This document shows positions 48,076 to 59,379 of a DNA stretch of 64,000 bases, one piece after another (the stretch's first letter is position 1; every line of letters starts with the position of its first letter). The notes under the pieces are model-generated. The model was not told the origin of the DNA. It made no database searches and was given only the letters and a program-made list of their open reading frames with translations. The position numbers and the translations under genes were made by a program. The stretch is from Mactra quadrangularis (lineage: Eukaryota; Mollusca; Bivalvia; Venerida; Mactridae): the NCBI GenBank assembly GCA_025267735.1, contig CM046303.1:54639403-54703402 (forward strand). The letters run 5' to 3'.

Positions 48076-48699
48076 ACAGAGTTACGGCCAAATTAAAAGT
48101 ATTCTCTCCTAGCATATATTAAGAACTATGATGTATGCGAACAATTCTGTTATTTTTGTATTCTTTTTTTAACTGCCTAGACCAAAAATCAAGGTAATAT
48201 CCGAACACCAACTTTCCATACCATTGTAAAAACCTGCAACATATGCAAATGTTTAAAAAAACAATTACATGTACATGCAAATTTTGAAGAAAATGTATTA
48301 AAATGTGTCATAACTCGTGACCATGCGGTTTCAATCTCCGTAAACAGATATCCTGTAGAGCATTGTCGATAGGATCTCTACTATCTCAATGGAGGGTCAC
48401 GTCGAGATGACCTTTATGTCGACTAATCAATGCGTAGCTTTCATCTAGACGAAACACTATTAATAACATTTTGATTTCGTAATTTCTATTGTTAGACCAA
48501 GGTTTGCAAGTTAATTTAACAGCGGTATTATTCACAGTCTGTGATGCTTTAAATTATCGAGTAGGCGAGCGGAAGAATTTAGATCGGGCTTTAATCAGAT
48601 TGATGCTGTTCATGCAACATTTATTTGCTAACACCATAATATTAGATAGCATTATTCATAATATTTCATTGCGCCATAACTATATAGTATGCTACATCG

Positions 48700-48880
48700 T
48701 CAGTTTCCAAAACAACAATAGCAACATTATTATTGGACATTAGTCTAGATGAACAAAAGTAGCAAAACAAAGTTTGTGTCTTCTTTAGTTATGTAACCTG
48801 ACAACAATACTCCAGAAAGTCCATTATTATGATTGACTGGAGCGTTTTTTTATTCCAAAACATGTTTCCCTGCAAATACA
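48700..48880. repeat. Dispersed repeat, copy 2
   Basis: Contains TTATTGGACATTAGTCTAGA, TTTGTGTCTTCTTTAGTTAT and AAAGTCCATTATTATGATTG, matching 46,000-46,260 and 51,880-52,030. Confidence 0.55.
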
Positions 48881-49319
48881 GCAGCACAATAAATGTCATT
48901 GATTTCGGAAATAAGCATTTTCATGATATCATTTATTTTTTAGATTATTTTAGATATGTTTATTTTTCTTGTACACATACACAAATTGCACATGTAAAAA
49001 TACTTCAAAATTCACAATACAATAACACAAGTTTTTTGTAGGTAAAATAATTGAATCTATCGAACTTTTTTCACAATTAAAATTTTCAACGCTACTTTTA
49101 TTTTAAAATCAGAATAATCTTTTTTATTTGTATGCAAATCAAATTGTGGTTACAGTTTTTAAAGAAAACTTTCTTCAAATCATTGCACGATAAATATAAA
49201 AATATAATTGTTCTGTCATAACTGCCTTAGAGTCGCGTAAAAGTTTATATACATGGAATTTGTCTACAATATAATGAACTTTTTCTGAAATGCTAATACC
49301 TGTACCTATGTGAACATAA

Positions 49320-49400
49320 TGTTTCTTTTTTGTTTGTTTGTTTTGGATTTACGGCGCACCAACACAGAAAGGTCATATCGCGCCGATTTTGTAATATCTT
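49320..49400 (-). repeat. SINE-like 3' tail, reverse orientation
   Basis: TTTGTTTGTTTGTTTTGGAT followed by ACGGCGCACCAACACAGAAA and GGTCATATCG: same tail grammar as the SINE-A/B tails but a different variant. Confidence 0.45.
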
Positions 49401-50840
49401 GATTGTTGTGTTGCTATCTAATATCAGAGGAAATAAAATAATATATAATTCCGAGGTAGTTTTCCTATTACTCACGGAGTACAAGTACATGCATTTTATT
49501 TCTAGTGACACCTTGATACGAACTACAATACGGCAATTGGTAAGTGGTGCGGTTGTTATCCAGGAAAGCAGCAATTATTTATTTTAGATTTTTCGGCCAG
49601 ACAGTAACTGTCTTTTTTACATACACATTCCATTTGTTTCATACAAACAATTGATTCATAAGCAGCATGTTGGCATTTATATTATAGAAAATGTCCATCT
49701 CATGTAGAGAATAATTTTATGGTCTACAAAAGAGGGCCAATTTTAAAGACAAGCCAATATGTCGCATGTAATGAACGGTTTGCAAAAAGATGGCAAAAAT
49801 AAAATGGGCAAAGACAATTGTAAATGCTACAAAAGGGTAAACAGATTTTAGAATATATTACCTTATATGCACTGTACAAGAATTGACTCTCAATACCACA
49901 TAAAATGTAACACAGTAGCACCAAGCCATATACTCACAGATGATGTACAATGTACGACAGAACTATGGCAAATTATTGAGTAAAATACTATCTAATATAA
50001 CATGATTTATTTGTCTAGACTCGTATCTTGTAGTTATAAATATTCCAGAAAGTTTTACCAGTAAGGTACATTCAACAGTTAGTCTATAATAAATATTTAA
50101 TACAAATAATCACTCTCGGGTCTTCTTCCTATTCCTAAGTGCTCCAGTACTAAGCAGTACAGATAAAGTTTCCTGCCAAACCATAGTGGTTTAGGATATT
50201 CGTTAGGATACTGGTGCAATTAATTTGTCTTAAAAGTCATTGAAATTTGTAATATGTCATCTGCACGAATTCACACTGCAACAGTTCGTTATGCTGATAA
50301 TGCACTTGTGAAGTTACTGAGGGTGTGTATGCGATTGAGAGCTATGTAGCATCGCGTTATGTAATAAAAGTGCAAAATGTAATAAAATTTAAAATCTAAA
50401 TCAAATTTTATTAAAAAATAACATCAAACACTATTAGTATATATTTATGTTCTTTGGTCAATATTAATCATTAATTGACACACACATTTAAAGGTATTCC
50501 GTCCACTATCAACATTTATTACATTTTGACATTTTATTGCTATGATAATTTTAATAAGTGGTTTTCATTTGGTAGCAAAGAAACGTAAGTATTTATATAA
50601 CATATTTTGTTTGTTCTACATTTCTAAATCTGGCTTAAGGCGTTGATTGAGAGAAATATGAACATTGTCTGGTGGTTGATTACAGCAGGTGTGTATTGAA
50701 TTAAGTACGCTTTAAAACATCTCAAGGAAAGTTAACTCTAGAAATATTTTTCGAACCAATAAGAGGAATATGAGCTGAAGTAATCAGGCATTTATTGACA
50801 TTAACATTCAAATATGGCAAGTTTTTGTATGTTTTGTTAT
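49401..50840. other. Intergenic, nothing recognised
   Basis: AT-rich, no credible ORF or repeat boundary. Confidence 0.35.
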
Positions 50841-50845
50841 AGGTA

Positions 50846-51110
50846 AAACGCCGTATAAACACACATTGTGGCAATTGTATGACAGTAAGCTCACCTAACC
50901 TTCCTTTCCTAGAACTGTCTATAACCAGTACTCATTCACCCATCCACAAGACTGGCGGCTTTTCCACGTATCTTATAAATGGAGAAAACATGACATTATT
51001 GTCAAATTTTAATGGAAGAGAAAAATCATACCGAATACGGCTCGAACTTACAACACATTAGAGACACTGGATTTCGAAATCCCGCGCGAAACCATTCCTC
51101 CCGGACCGGT
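50846..51110 (-). repeat. SINE-A copy, diverged, reverse orientation
   Basis: Tail AAACGCCGTATAAACACACA, body GCTCACCTAACCTTCCTTTC, TATAACCAGTACTCATTCAC and GACATTATTGTCAAATTTTA. The tRNA-like head at the right end has lost its box A. Confidence 0.75.
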
Positions 51111-51708
51111 TTGTTCTTCTGTAATAATAATCTGACAAGCCAAGATAAAGAAGATTGTTGATGACACAATTTACAAGTTAAAATAAATCAGAGTTTCATC
51201 CTGAGCATTTCGATGAAAAATTTAACATCCAATTAATTAAAAGACAACTAGTGTTACTTATTTAAACAGTTAATACATAATTTATAATTATAAGAACATT
51301 AATTAGGTCTAGAACATTATAGACAAATATTTTATTTAATACCATTCTCTTACGGGCTAAAAATTCGGATCTACAAATTTATTGCATTCTGTTGCTTAGA
51401 CGACCAGTTTCAATATCAATATTTCTGTAAGAAAAATAACTATTATATTTGATTGGATGGTATGACAAATGCCTTTGGATTAATTTAAACTTAAAATTAA
51501 GTGTAACGAATTTTGCTGCAAAGAAAAATGTTCACATTGAAATGTCATGTGAGGGACAGATCAAATCTCAACAAAGCAATATTTCTGTCAAAAAATTAAC
51601 TTTCCTATTTGATAGGGTTGTATTACAACTATCTCTGTGTTTATTCAACATTAAAAAGTGTCATGTATAATGCTTGTGGATTTGACAAAGAATTGTTTTA
51701 CATTGAAG

Positions 51709-51858
51709 TGTTCATCGAAATCTGTGTATTGTATGTCTACTGCAAATGTTCATCGAAATCTGTGTACTGTATGTCTACTGCAAATGTTCATCGAAATCTG
51801 TGTATTGTATGTCCACTGCAAATGTTCATCGAAATCTGTGTACTGTATGTCTACTGTC
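51709..51858. repeat. Tandem array, four 38-bp copies
   Basis: Units start TGTTCATCGAAATCTGTGTA at 51,709, 51,747, 51,785 and 51,823, with only a few base differences. 38 is not a multiple of three, so the open frames running across it are incidental. Confidence 0.9.
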
Positions 51859-51879
51859 AGTCAGAGAAATTTTATAGTA

Positions 51880-52030
51880 GAAATTATTACTATTATTATT
51901 GGACATTACTTTAGCTGCCGGTTTACGTGGCGGCAAGTTGTGTCTTCTTTATTATGGAGACTGCCAACAAAACTTCATAAAGTCCATTTACGTAATTGAT
52001 TGCAAAGACCGTATTTCAAATAAAGTTATT
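51880..52030. repeat. Dispersed repeat, copy 3
   Basis: Contains TATTATTGGACATTACTTTA, GTTGTGTCTTCTTTATTATG and AAAGTCCATTTACGTAATTG, matching 46,000 and 48,700. Confidence 0.5.
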
Positions 52031-52560
52031 CTCAATAAATGCATTTATACAAGCTGAGAGTTGTGGAAGATGCTTCCATCGTTTTGTATTTTAATGGCGT
52101 TCATCCATTTAGTATATTAACCAATTTAGAACCTACGACCATTTCTTTCTTAGACACATGCGAGAGAAAATGCATAGGCACATTATTTCATAAATCATAC
52201 AACTGAGGACAATCATCATTTTTTCGGTCAATATCTATTGATGATAGCTTATAAAAGCAGGTTGCCACATTTGGTCTAAGTAGAAAACGAGCAAAAACGT
52301 ATGTTTTAAGCATGTATTTTCAGACATCCATTTTAAAAAAGTATCTTTATTCATACATTTGTTATTAAATCTACGTTTGTCGTTTATTGCTAAAAATCGA
52401 GACTGTAAGTTTATTCTATTACTAAACCACGAAATACCGAGTTGTATATTCTAGGCGACAATATTTTGTCAAGTGTAACACATTCTTCTGTTCCAACAAC
52501 ATGTGCTTTTTCTGTTCAATAAGAAGAGTTTGATAAACAGTGTCTTGTTCTTCTGTTTCG

Positions 52561-53076
52561 TATGAACAATTTATTCAGAAAGAGTATATGTTATCCTTTT
52601 TTGTATGAACAATTTATTCAGAAAGAGTATATGTTATCCTTTTTCGTATGAACAATTTATTCAGAAAGAGTATATGTTATCCTTTTTCGTATGAACAATT
52701 TATTCAGAAAGAGTATATGTTATCCTTTTTCGTATGAACAATTTATTCAGAAAGAGTATATGTTATCCTTTTTCGTATGAACAATTTATTCAGAAAGAGT
52801 ATATGTTATCCTTTTTCGTATGAACAATTTATTCAGAAAGAGTATATGTTATCCTTTTTTGTATGAACAATTTATTCAGAAAGAGTATATGTTATCCTTT
52901 TTCGTATGAACAATTTATTTAGAAAGAGTATATGTTATCCTTTTTCGTATGAACAATTTATTCAGAAAGAGTATATGTTATCCTTTTTTGCATGAACAAT
53001 TTATTCAGAAAGAGTATATGTTATCCTTTTTCGTATGAACAATTTATTCAGAAATAGTATATGGTATCCTTTTTCG
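52561..53076. repeat. Minisatellite: 12 copies of a 43-bp unit
   Basis: Unit starts TATGAACAATTTATTCAGAA and ends TTATCCTTTTTCG. Starts step by 43 from 52,561 to 53,034. Copies differ by only a few substitutions (TTTTTTG or TTTTTCG; ATTCAGA or ATTTAGA), so amplification was recent. No spacers, so not a CRISPR. Confidence 0.95.
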
Positions 53077-53278
53077 TGAAATGGCGTTAAACCCATAAAC
53101 AAATTAAACAGTCCGTTTGACCATTTTTGCCACACAAACAAATTAACAAAGAATATGAAATGCACTAAATTTTATCGGTGTTGTATCTTGTTAAGCGTCG
53201 TAGAAAAATCACGTGCTTCATGCAATCAAACTTTTATACACGGTCATTTGAATACAGTGTTAAATAGAACACAAATAA

Positions 53279-53597
53279 GCCGACCGGCTAGCTCAGTTGA
53301 AAGCAGGCAAGTCTACTGATCGAGAGGTCGTGGTTTCGATTCCAGGGCGGGACATACTTTCGTGGAGCTTGGTCATAAAGTTATTTCTTAGGCCATTCTC
53401 CCTCCAACCAATGATTTTAATAATGTGGGGCAGTTGTCATTCACACACGAAAGTATGCGCTTAGTAGTTGGTTAACAGCTAAATCCAGAGATTTAGCCTT
53501 TCCAGGAGGAGCGAGTAGGTTGACTGACCGCCGTTATATGACCGATACAATGTGTTGCGACGGCGTTAAACCAAACAAAACAAACAAACAAACAGAA
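53279..53597 (+). repeat. SINE-B, full-length, tRNA-derived, with target-site duplication
   Basis: Head with box A GGCTAGCTCAGTTGAAAGC and box B GTGGTTTCGATTCC; body AAGTATGCGCTTAGTAGTTG, AGAGATTTAGCCTTTCCAGG, AGTAGGTTGACTGACCGCCG; tail GACGGCGTTAAACC followed by CAAACAAAA repeats. Flanks AGAACACAAATAA (left) and AGAACACAAAAATTAA (right) indicate an AGAACACAAA duplication. Confidence 0.88.
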
Positions 53598-54260
53598 CAC
53601 AAAAATTAATATTTGAGATGGTACACCACTCAGTGCACTGTATAAATTGTGTAACGCAATTATAATGTTCATCGCTGGAAATCAGTCTTGGAATAAGCAT
53701 GTTATTAATGCAGAGAAGAAGAAACAAAAATCTTAAACAAATAGGAGTCTAAGGCCAGTAGTTGAAATTGTGTCATAGTTAATAAAATATCCAACGAACA
53801 AAAACATTCTGAAAAACAGGAACAGTGTTATCTGTATTAAAACAGATAATATGGCGTGAGAATTGCTGCTTTTGACTGAAGACTTTTGCTAGAGATATGT
53901 GGATTGCTGCTATGGGTCAAAGAATGGTTGCTTTGAAGTCACATTGGTTCAATGTAATGTGTGTGTAGTAAAAGTACGATACTAACTCTTCCTACCAAGT
54001 TCGACGTTTAGCATAATCGATGTTTAGCGGCGCTTTAACGTGGCATTGTGTACAAGCGTAACACGAAATGAACGTACCACATGCCGAACACATTAAATGA
54101 ATGATTATTTGAATACAGTGTCGAACAGAACACATTTATTTGAAATTATACCGCACTCTGTGTACTTGATAGTTTCCTTGGCGACATTTAAATGTTCATT
54201 GAGAAAATCTGTCATAATTAGTATAAATCATTAAATTAAATGCATTGCAGAAAACAAAGA
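53597..54260. repeat. Diverged direct duplication of a ~140-bp block
   Basis: The block at 53,597-53,730 (GTACACCACTCAGTGCACTG, AATGTTCATCGCTGGAAATC) recurs at about 54,126-54,260 (ATACCGCACTCTGTGTACTT, AAATGTTCATTGAGAAAATC). The preceding ATTTGAATACAGTGT also occurs before both copies (53,247 and 54,110); the SINE-B landed inside the first. Confidence 0.55.
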
Positions 54261-54714
54261 ATTTTTAAAGAAAATTGTTGTAATTATTTAAAAGATGGTA
54301 AAATACCATATGAACCCCGCAAATATTAAATGATGTCATAAAACGAATTGCATTCTCTCTATTAAAACCGATAATGGAAAGACGCTAGCTTTAGATCATT
54401 TAAATTTCATAATAGGGTCGTTCAGCTATAGGGAAAAGCCACATAGCTGACAAATCCAATTATAAGCTATAGAATAAGAAGAAACAATATTAATTGGCGC
54501 TATACATCATATAAAAACGCAACCAGACATCATTAATAGAAAAGATGAATAACTTTCTCAAAACATAATTTTGTGTCTTGTTTTAGTGCAAATAAAGCAT
54601 TTAGTTCAATCTTTTTGCGGTCAATCGCTTTTTTTCTTGTAAATGAAGTCAATCAGATATACCATTTTATTCACATTTGACAATAAAATCATTTTTTCAT
54701 AGCTAAGGTAAAGC

Positions 54715-54779
54715 GGAAGTAAGTGAGTACTGGTTATAGAGACAAAGGACGAGAAAAGCTAGGTAGGGTACTCAGGTCT
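54715..54779 (+). repeat. SINE-A body fragment
   Basis: GTGAGTACTGGTTATAGAGA then GAAAAGCTAGGTAGGGTAC. Cut off by the TIR element that follows directly at 54,780. Confidence 0.65.
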
Positions 54780-55687
54780 GTTGAACCTCATTTTTCACAA
54801 CCCGTGTTTTTCACAACTTGTGATAAACACGTACGCATTTTTCACAACTTGTGTGAAAAACACGTTAGCATACAAAATTCATACAAGCATAGAAACGCAT
54901 TTTTCACAACTTCAAATGTGACGAAAAAAGTGATTGAAAAACTTGAGTTTTTTGGTATTAACGCATTTTTCACACATTTAATTTTTTAGTAGTAGTTTTT
55001 TTTTAAATGAGGTTCAGAGTTTGTTACAACCCGTTTTGTAATAATAACCCGAATTGTAATAATTATTACATAACGGGTTATTACAAACATACAGACGCAT
55101 TTTGTATAAAACCCGAAATGTAATAAAGTGTCTAGTTGTATTAGTTTGATTATAAAATATAGTTTAATAGTTTAATAGTAAAGAAAGAAAATAATGCTAA
55201 ACGAGCAAACATTAATTCTCAAATAGACAAAATACTTACATTTTGCCATGTTAATTTGAAGATTTCGACAGAAAAACAAGTTGTCATATTTTATTGCAAA
55301 CGAGTTATTACAAAATTGGCTCAACTTACCAACCCGTTAATAATAAATCTTTAATATAATTAGGGTTTTTATAACAAAACAGGTTGTAATAAACGTGGAA
55401 AAAACCACGATCGTAATTTTTACAGGTTGTGAAAAACACGGTTTGTGAAAAATGAGGTTCATCGTTGAACCTCATTTTTCACAGAACGCTTTTTTCACAA
55501 CCTGTGAAAAACACGTTTGTGAAAAACGAGGTTCAAAATGGCAACTTTGCTCAATATGTATAGGTTATTAAACAGGGCAAGTGTGCCTTAAGGAAGATAT
55601 CGGCACACTTGCTTAGGTATTGGCCCGAGGGCTTTAGCAAGTTTCACAAGTTGTGAAAAACACGGGTTGTGAAAAATGAGGTTCAAC
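54780..55687. mobile_element. TIR element built of TTTTTCACAA / TTGTGAAAAA words
   Basis: Perfect 44-bp inverted termini: left 54,780-54,823 begins GTTGAACCTCATTTTTCACA; right 55,644-55,687 is the exact reverse complement. The same terminal motif recurs internally: reversed at 55,433-55,462, forward at 55,464-55,500 and reversed at 55,503-55,535, so a second, 224-bp element (55,464-55,687) appears joined end to end. The interior (55,020-55,400) repeats TTACAACCCG / TTGTAATAA words in both orientations. No ORF of note. Confidence 0.8.
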
Positions 55688-55699
55688 AATGCTTCCATA

Positions 55700-56900
55700 A
55701 CGAGCATAGGGCAGTTGCTAGCGACAATATAGGTGTTTTTCCATCGAATTGTTGTTTGCCACTGTACATTGGTGTGATCAAGTGCAAGTTACGCGCACAT
55801 TTATTGTTACTTCTATATTTATTGAGGGAAGCTCTTACGAAACCCCTGTGCTCCGTAACGGCTATTTTGCGTAACAAGTATTTCACATGCTATATGATAT
55901 AATTTATTGAAAAAACAAACTTTTTTTGTTTTCGATATTCCTCTTTTGATCGCTTGAGCATGTTAAAAGCAAAATTAGGCCTTAGCACTAACAGTTACGG
56001 TATGTGTGTAAGAAACACGTATTTAGTGCAGGTACAGGATGAAGCATAAATCTGAAAAATTTGTGATGGATGACTTTCAGATTTTCAATTTTACAATTAA
56101 TCTTACTTCCATTGACTCATTTATTTACGTAAGGAAAAATGTTGATGTCTCTTTCATTAAGAATGAAAAGTCATTTCGTTACGGAGCATAGTGAGCTTGT
56201 TACGGAACATAAATTGAAATAATAACGATTTACGTGATCACTGAATTAATTTGAATGCATTTTACATTATCACAATACTTTTACTACATAAACAGACTAA
56301 ATGAACGTTTTCCAGGCTTATACATGTATGATGAAAATTGATGGAAATTGTCGGGTCCGTGAAGATTTACATATTTGACACACCTGAATGTGTTTCAAAT
56401 TCATAACAAAACAATACTTGTGAAACTAATTTATACAAAATTATGATCATAACAACAATACAGAACATATAATCTATTTATTTCCAGAGTTGCCCGCAAG
56501 ACTGAAGTAAGATATTTGGATTAAAGAGCGAGTTACTACAGTCTTGAGAGCAACCCTCCTTTTATATGATATACTTTAATGTAATTATGTACCTTTCATG
56601 TTTTATGAACTAAACTTTTCTACGATCTTTATTCCGCCTACTACAACATAAAATCAGGCTTCATTCAGCCAATGGTAGAATCCAAGTATTGATGGTTTAA
56701 AGTTATATCTCCATAAAAATTTCGTTATAAAGTAATGTACGGTTTAATACATGTACAGCTTAAAGTAACCACAATAAACGTAAACATAACACTATTCATT
56801 TTAGAATATTCATAAGATTATATATCTCAATATGTCAACGCTACCTCTTAATACGTAAATATGTATAATACAAAATAAAGATATATATTAAAAAAATATA
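55700..56900. other. Intergenic, nothing recognised
   Basis: AT-rich with repeated GTTACGGAGCATA-like words (55,850 region and 56,180-56,210). No credible gene. Confidence 0.35.
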
Positions 56901-56917
56901 AAATATAAAAATAAAAA

Positions 56918-57020
56918 TTTATGCATTTGCTAGGTTTCGAACCAGCGACCTCTTGAACTTTTCATCTCATATGCTTATTTCCCATCCTTTCCTTTAGTCG
57001 ACTGAGCTATTTGGGTCCTA
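56918..57020 (-). repeat. tRNA-like sequence (degenerate, long variable region)
   Basis: Read in reverse: GGACCCAAATAGCTCAGTCG (box A-like) and GGTCGCTGGTTCGAAACC (box B), about 60 bases apart. The 5' and 3' ends do not pair as an acceptor stem, so a working tRNA gene is unlikely; a tRNA pseudogene or SINE head fits better. Confidence 0.4.
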
Positions 57021-57329
57021 AAAAACAGAGCCTGTAATAATCGTTAAATACTGTAAAAAGGACATTAAATATGGGGAAGATAATTTTGAAAGATGAATCC
57101 TCAATTTAGTGAGTTGTTATCAAATACAAATAAACTGCACTATCAAATTAAAAAAAGCAATTAAATTGTGATTGGTAAAAAACGTATTAATGATAGTTAT
57201 GAAATTTCAAGTAAAATAATCCCATGTACGATTTATTTGACATACTAACTAGTTATGCACAGCGCTATTATTTAACTGAAAACCTTGTAATTAATATTTT
57301 GTATATAGACCCAAAGACGTTCTTGCAAG

Positions 57330-57600
57330 AAACAGAACAGTTTTGCCTGTTCACTTTGTCAAGCGTTTTTTGGCGAAGCATTTTACTGGCTCTGGTCGTT
57401 CCCAAACACCAAGTCATTCCTTTTTCTTAGAGAAGGGAAATTTGGCATGGTTACCAGAGCTGTTGATGTTTTGCTAGTACTTGGTCAAACGCTTTGTTTT
57501 CTGCGTTCGTCATCGTGAGATGACGAAACAACCTGCATGAGTCGTGTATGTGGTCGCACGATCATGGCGCTCTATCCTGTCTCGCCACCCTATATTTAAT
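57330..57600 (+). repeat. Single arm of the 35.3-kb palindrome family
   Basis: Contains GTCAAGCGTTTTTTGGCGAA, TGGTCGTTCCCAAACACC, GGCATGGTTACCAGAGCTGT and AACCTGCATGAGTCGTGTA, in the same order as the left arm at 35,290-35,535. No inverted partner is present here. Confidence 0.75.
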
Positions 57601-58225
57601 GAAATAACTATATTGAAAACGATTTAATATTTCTTTCATCTTGAAAAAAATATTAATGAATTTATGTACACTTTAAAATGGATTAATTTGCTATGTCCAT
57701 TTCATACAATTCTGTACTTATTACCCTTTCGAAAAATTCATAATGTTTTAAATCCAACCTCCTATAATCGAAGACAGGAAGAGTGCCATGGTCAAAAAGC
57801 AGTATTATGATAAACAAAAATATATTCAAAAATACATAAAATGAATTTCTACGAACCCGGGTCACGTCAGTTTAATGCATTGCTTCTCATGTTTAAAATA
57901 TGCAAACAATATAAAACCATTAAAATACACTGAGTACATTTAAAAACGCACACAATATAACTGGCTATATTTTTATACTAGACAGTATCTGTGTGTGTCC
58001 ATTCTTTTATACTATCATTTGGCACGACAATTTTTGCATCAAATGTAAAAAAAAGGGTACACAGTAACTCATTCACAGTCTGTCCTATACCTCCTCTCAA
58101 ATCACGAATTTACGACTATTTGCTTCTTCATGAGATTCTGGTGCTCCAGTTAACACACATTCGGACAACAGTTGATAGTCACATGGCAAAAACACACTCT
58201 GCGTCGATTTTGACCAGTTCTCACC

Positions 58226-59016
58226 ATGCCACGTCTAAACAAACATGAGCGAAATGTGGCCATCGGCATGTTCCTTGCCGGAAGTGCCAAAAACACTATA
58301 GCAAAGCGGCTTGGATGTCACCATTCCACAATTTCTAGACTTGTGGTCCGATATGATCAGACCGGGAATGTAAACGATCGTCCTCGACCTGGTAGACCAC
58401 GAGTCAAAACTCCTCGACAAGATCACTACATAAGGGTATCTCATCTGAAGAACCACTTCTTAGCAGCAACAATCACTGCCAGACGAACTGTAGGCATCCA
58501 CGGATAAGTGTTTAAATGAAAATAAACTGAATTGTATCGGTTTTAATTTTTCAATGAAAATCAAAATTTGCCATATTCAATTTTCAGTTTCATAAAACTC
58601 CTCTCATCATTTTTGACAGAAATGTCAACGCAAATCTTTACACTGACACAGTCTTGAGGCCTGTAGTTCTGCCTTTTTTCAACCAGTACTTTCCTGTTGG
58701 TTGGGGCATTTTGCAGCAGGATGGTGCCAGACCACATACCGCCAATGTTACCCGTAACTATCTGCAGCAACATCACGTACCAGTACTTGACTGGCCATCA
58801 TTGTCTCCTGACATGTCTCCCATCGAGCATGTTTTGGATATGCTCAAACATCGTGTACATGCTCGTGCAAATCCCCCAGAAAACATTGCTCAACTGCGTC
58901 AGGCTTTGCTAGAGGAATGGGACATTATTCCACAGAGGCGTATTGGTGCATTAGTTCTGTCAATGCGTCAGAGATGTCAGGATTTGTTATCAACAAGGAG
59001 TGGTTACACTCGGTAA
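58226..59016 (+). pseudogene. Tc1-family (DD34E) transposase, internally deleted
   Basis: N-terminal piece 58,226-58,507 (94 codons) encodes the paired-type helix-turn-helix: MPRLNKHERNVAIGMFLAGS, STISRLVVRYDQTGNV and the GRPRPGRPR-like basic hinge NDRPRPGRPRVKT, ending TARRTVGIHG at a stop. The C-terminal piece, in a different frame (about 58,622-59,016), encodes RPVVLPFFNQYF, ILQQDGARPHTA and PSLSPDMSPIEHVLDMLKHR. The second catalytic Asp and the Glu are present with 34 residues between them; the first Asp lies in the missing middle (family length about 340 residues). Non-functional. Terminal inverted repeats not found. Confidence 0.92.
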
Positions 59017-59379
59017 TTACCATGTGAAAATGATTTTTCGACCCGATGTGAATAAGACATTGATTTTAATTAAAACATTGTTTTGAAATCAATAATTCTG
59101 TTTTTGTGGTGTCATTAAATGTTGGTTAAACTTGATAATTGATTTGTCTTATGGTATTACACATTTAAAGTACAACTCAACAAGGGGTCTAAAAGTATGT
59201 GTTTCTTTTACTTATTTGAAAGAATAATATGTAATTAGATCATGGACCTTTAAAGTTGACACTTCCAAAAGGGGTCTGGTACCTTATTTCTTTATCAAAA
59301 CCCCGATTTTCAAAGGGTCGACATGACTGATCTCCCCTGAATACGGCGTCCGTTGCTAACGAAGCAAGGGAGAAAACTC

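Noticed and set aside
51609..51999. Overlapping ORFs of 101 and 113 codons
   Set aside because: They run across the 38-bp tandem array in two frames; the open frames come from the repeat.
52561..53076. CRISPR array
   Set aside because: Repeats are contiguous without spacers, in animal DNA; a minisatellite.
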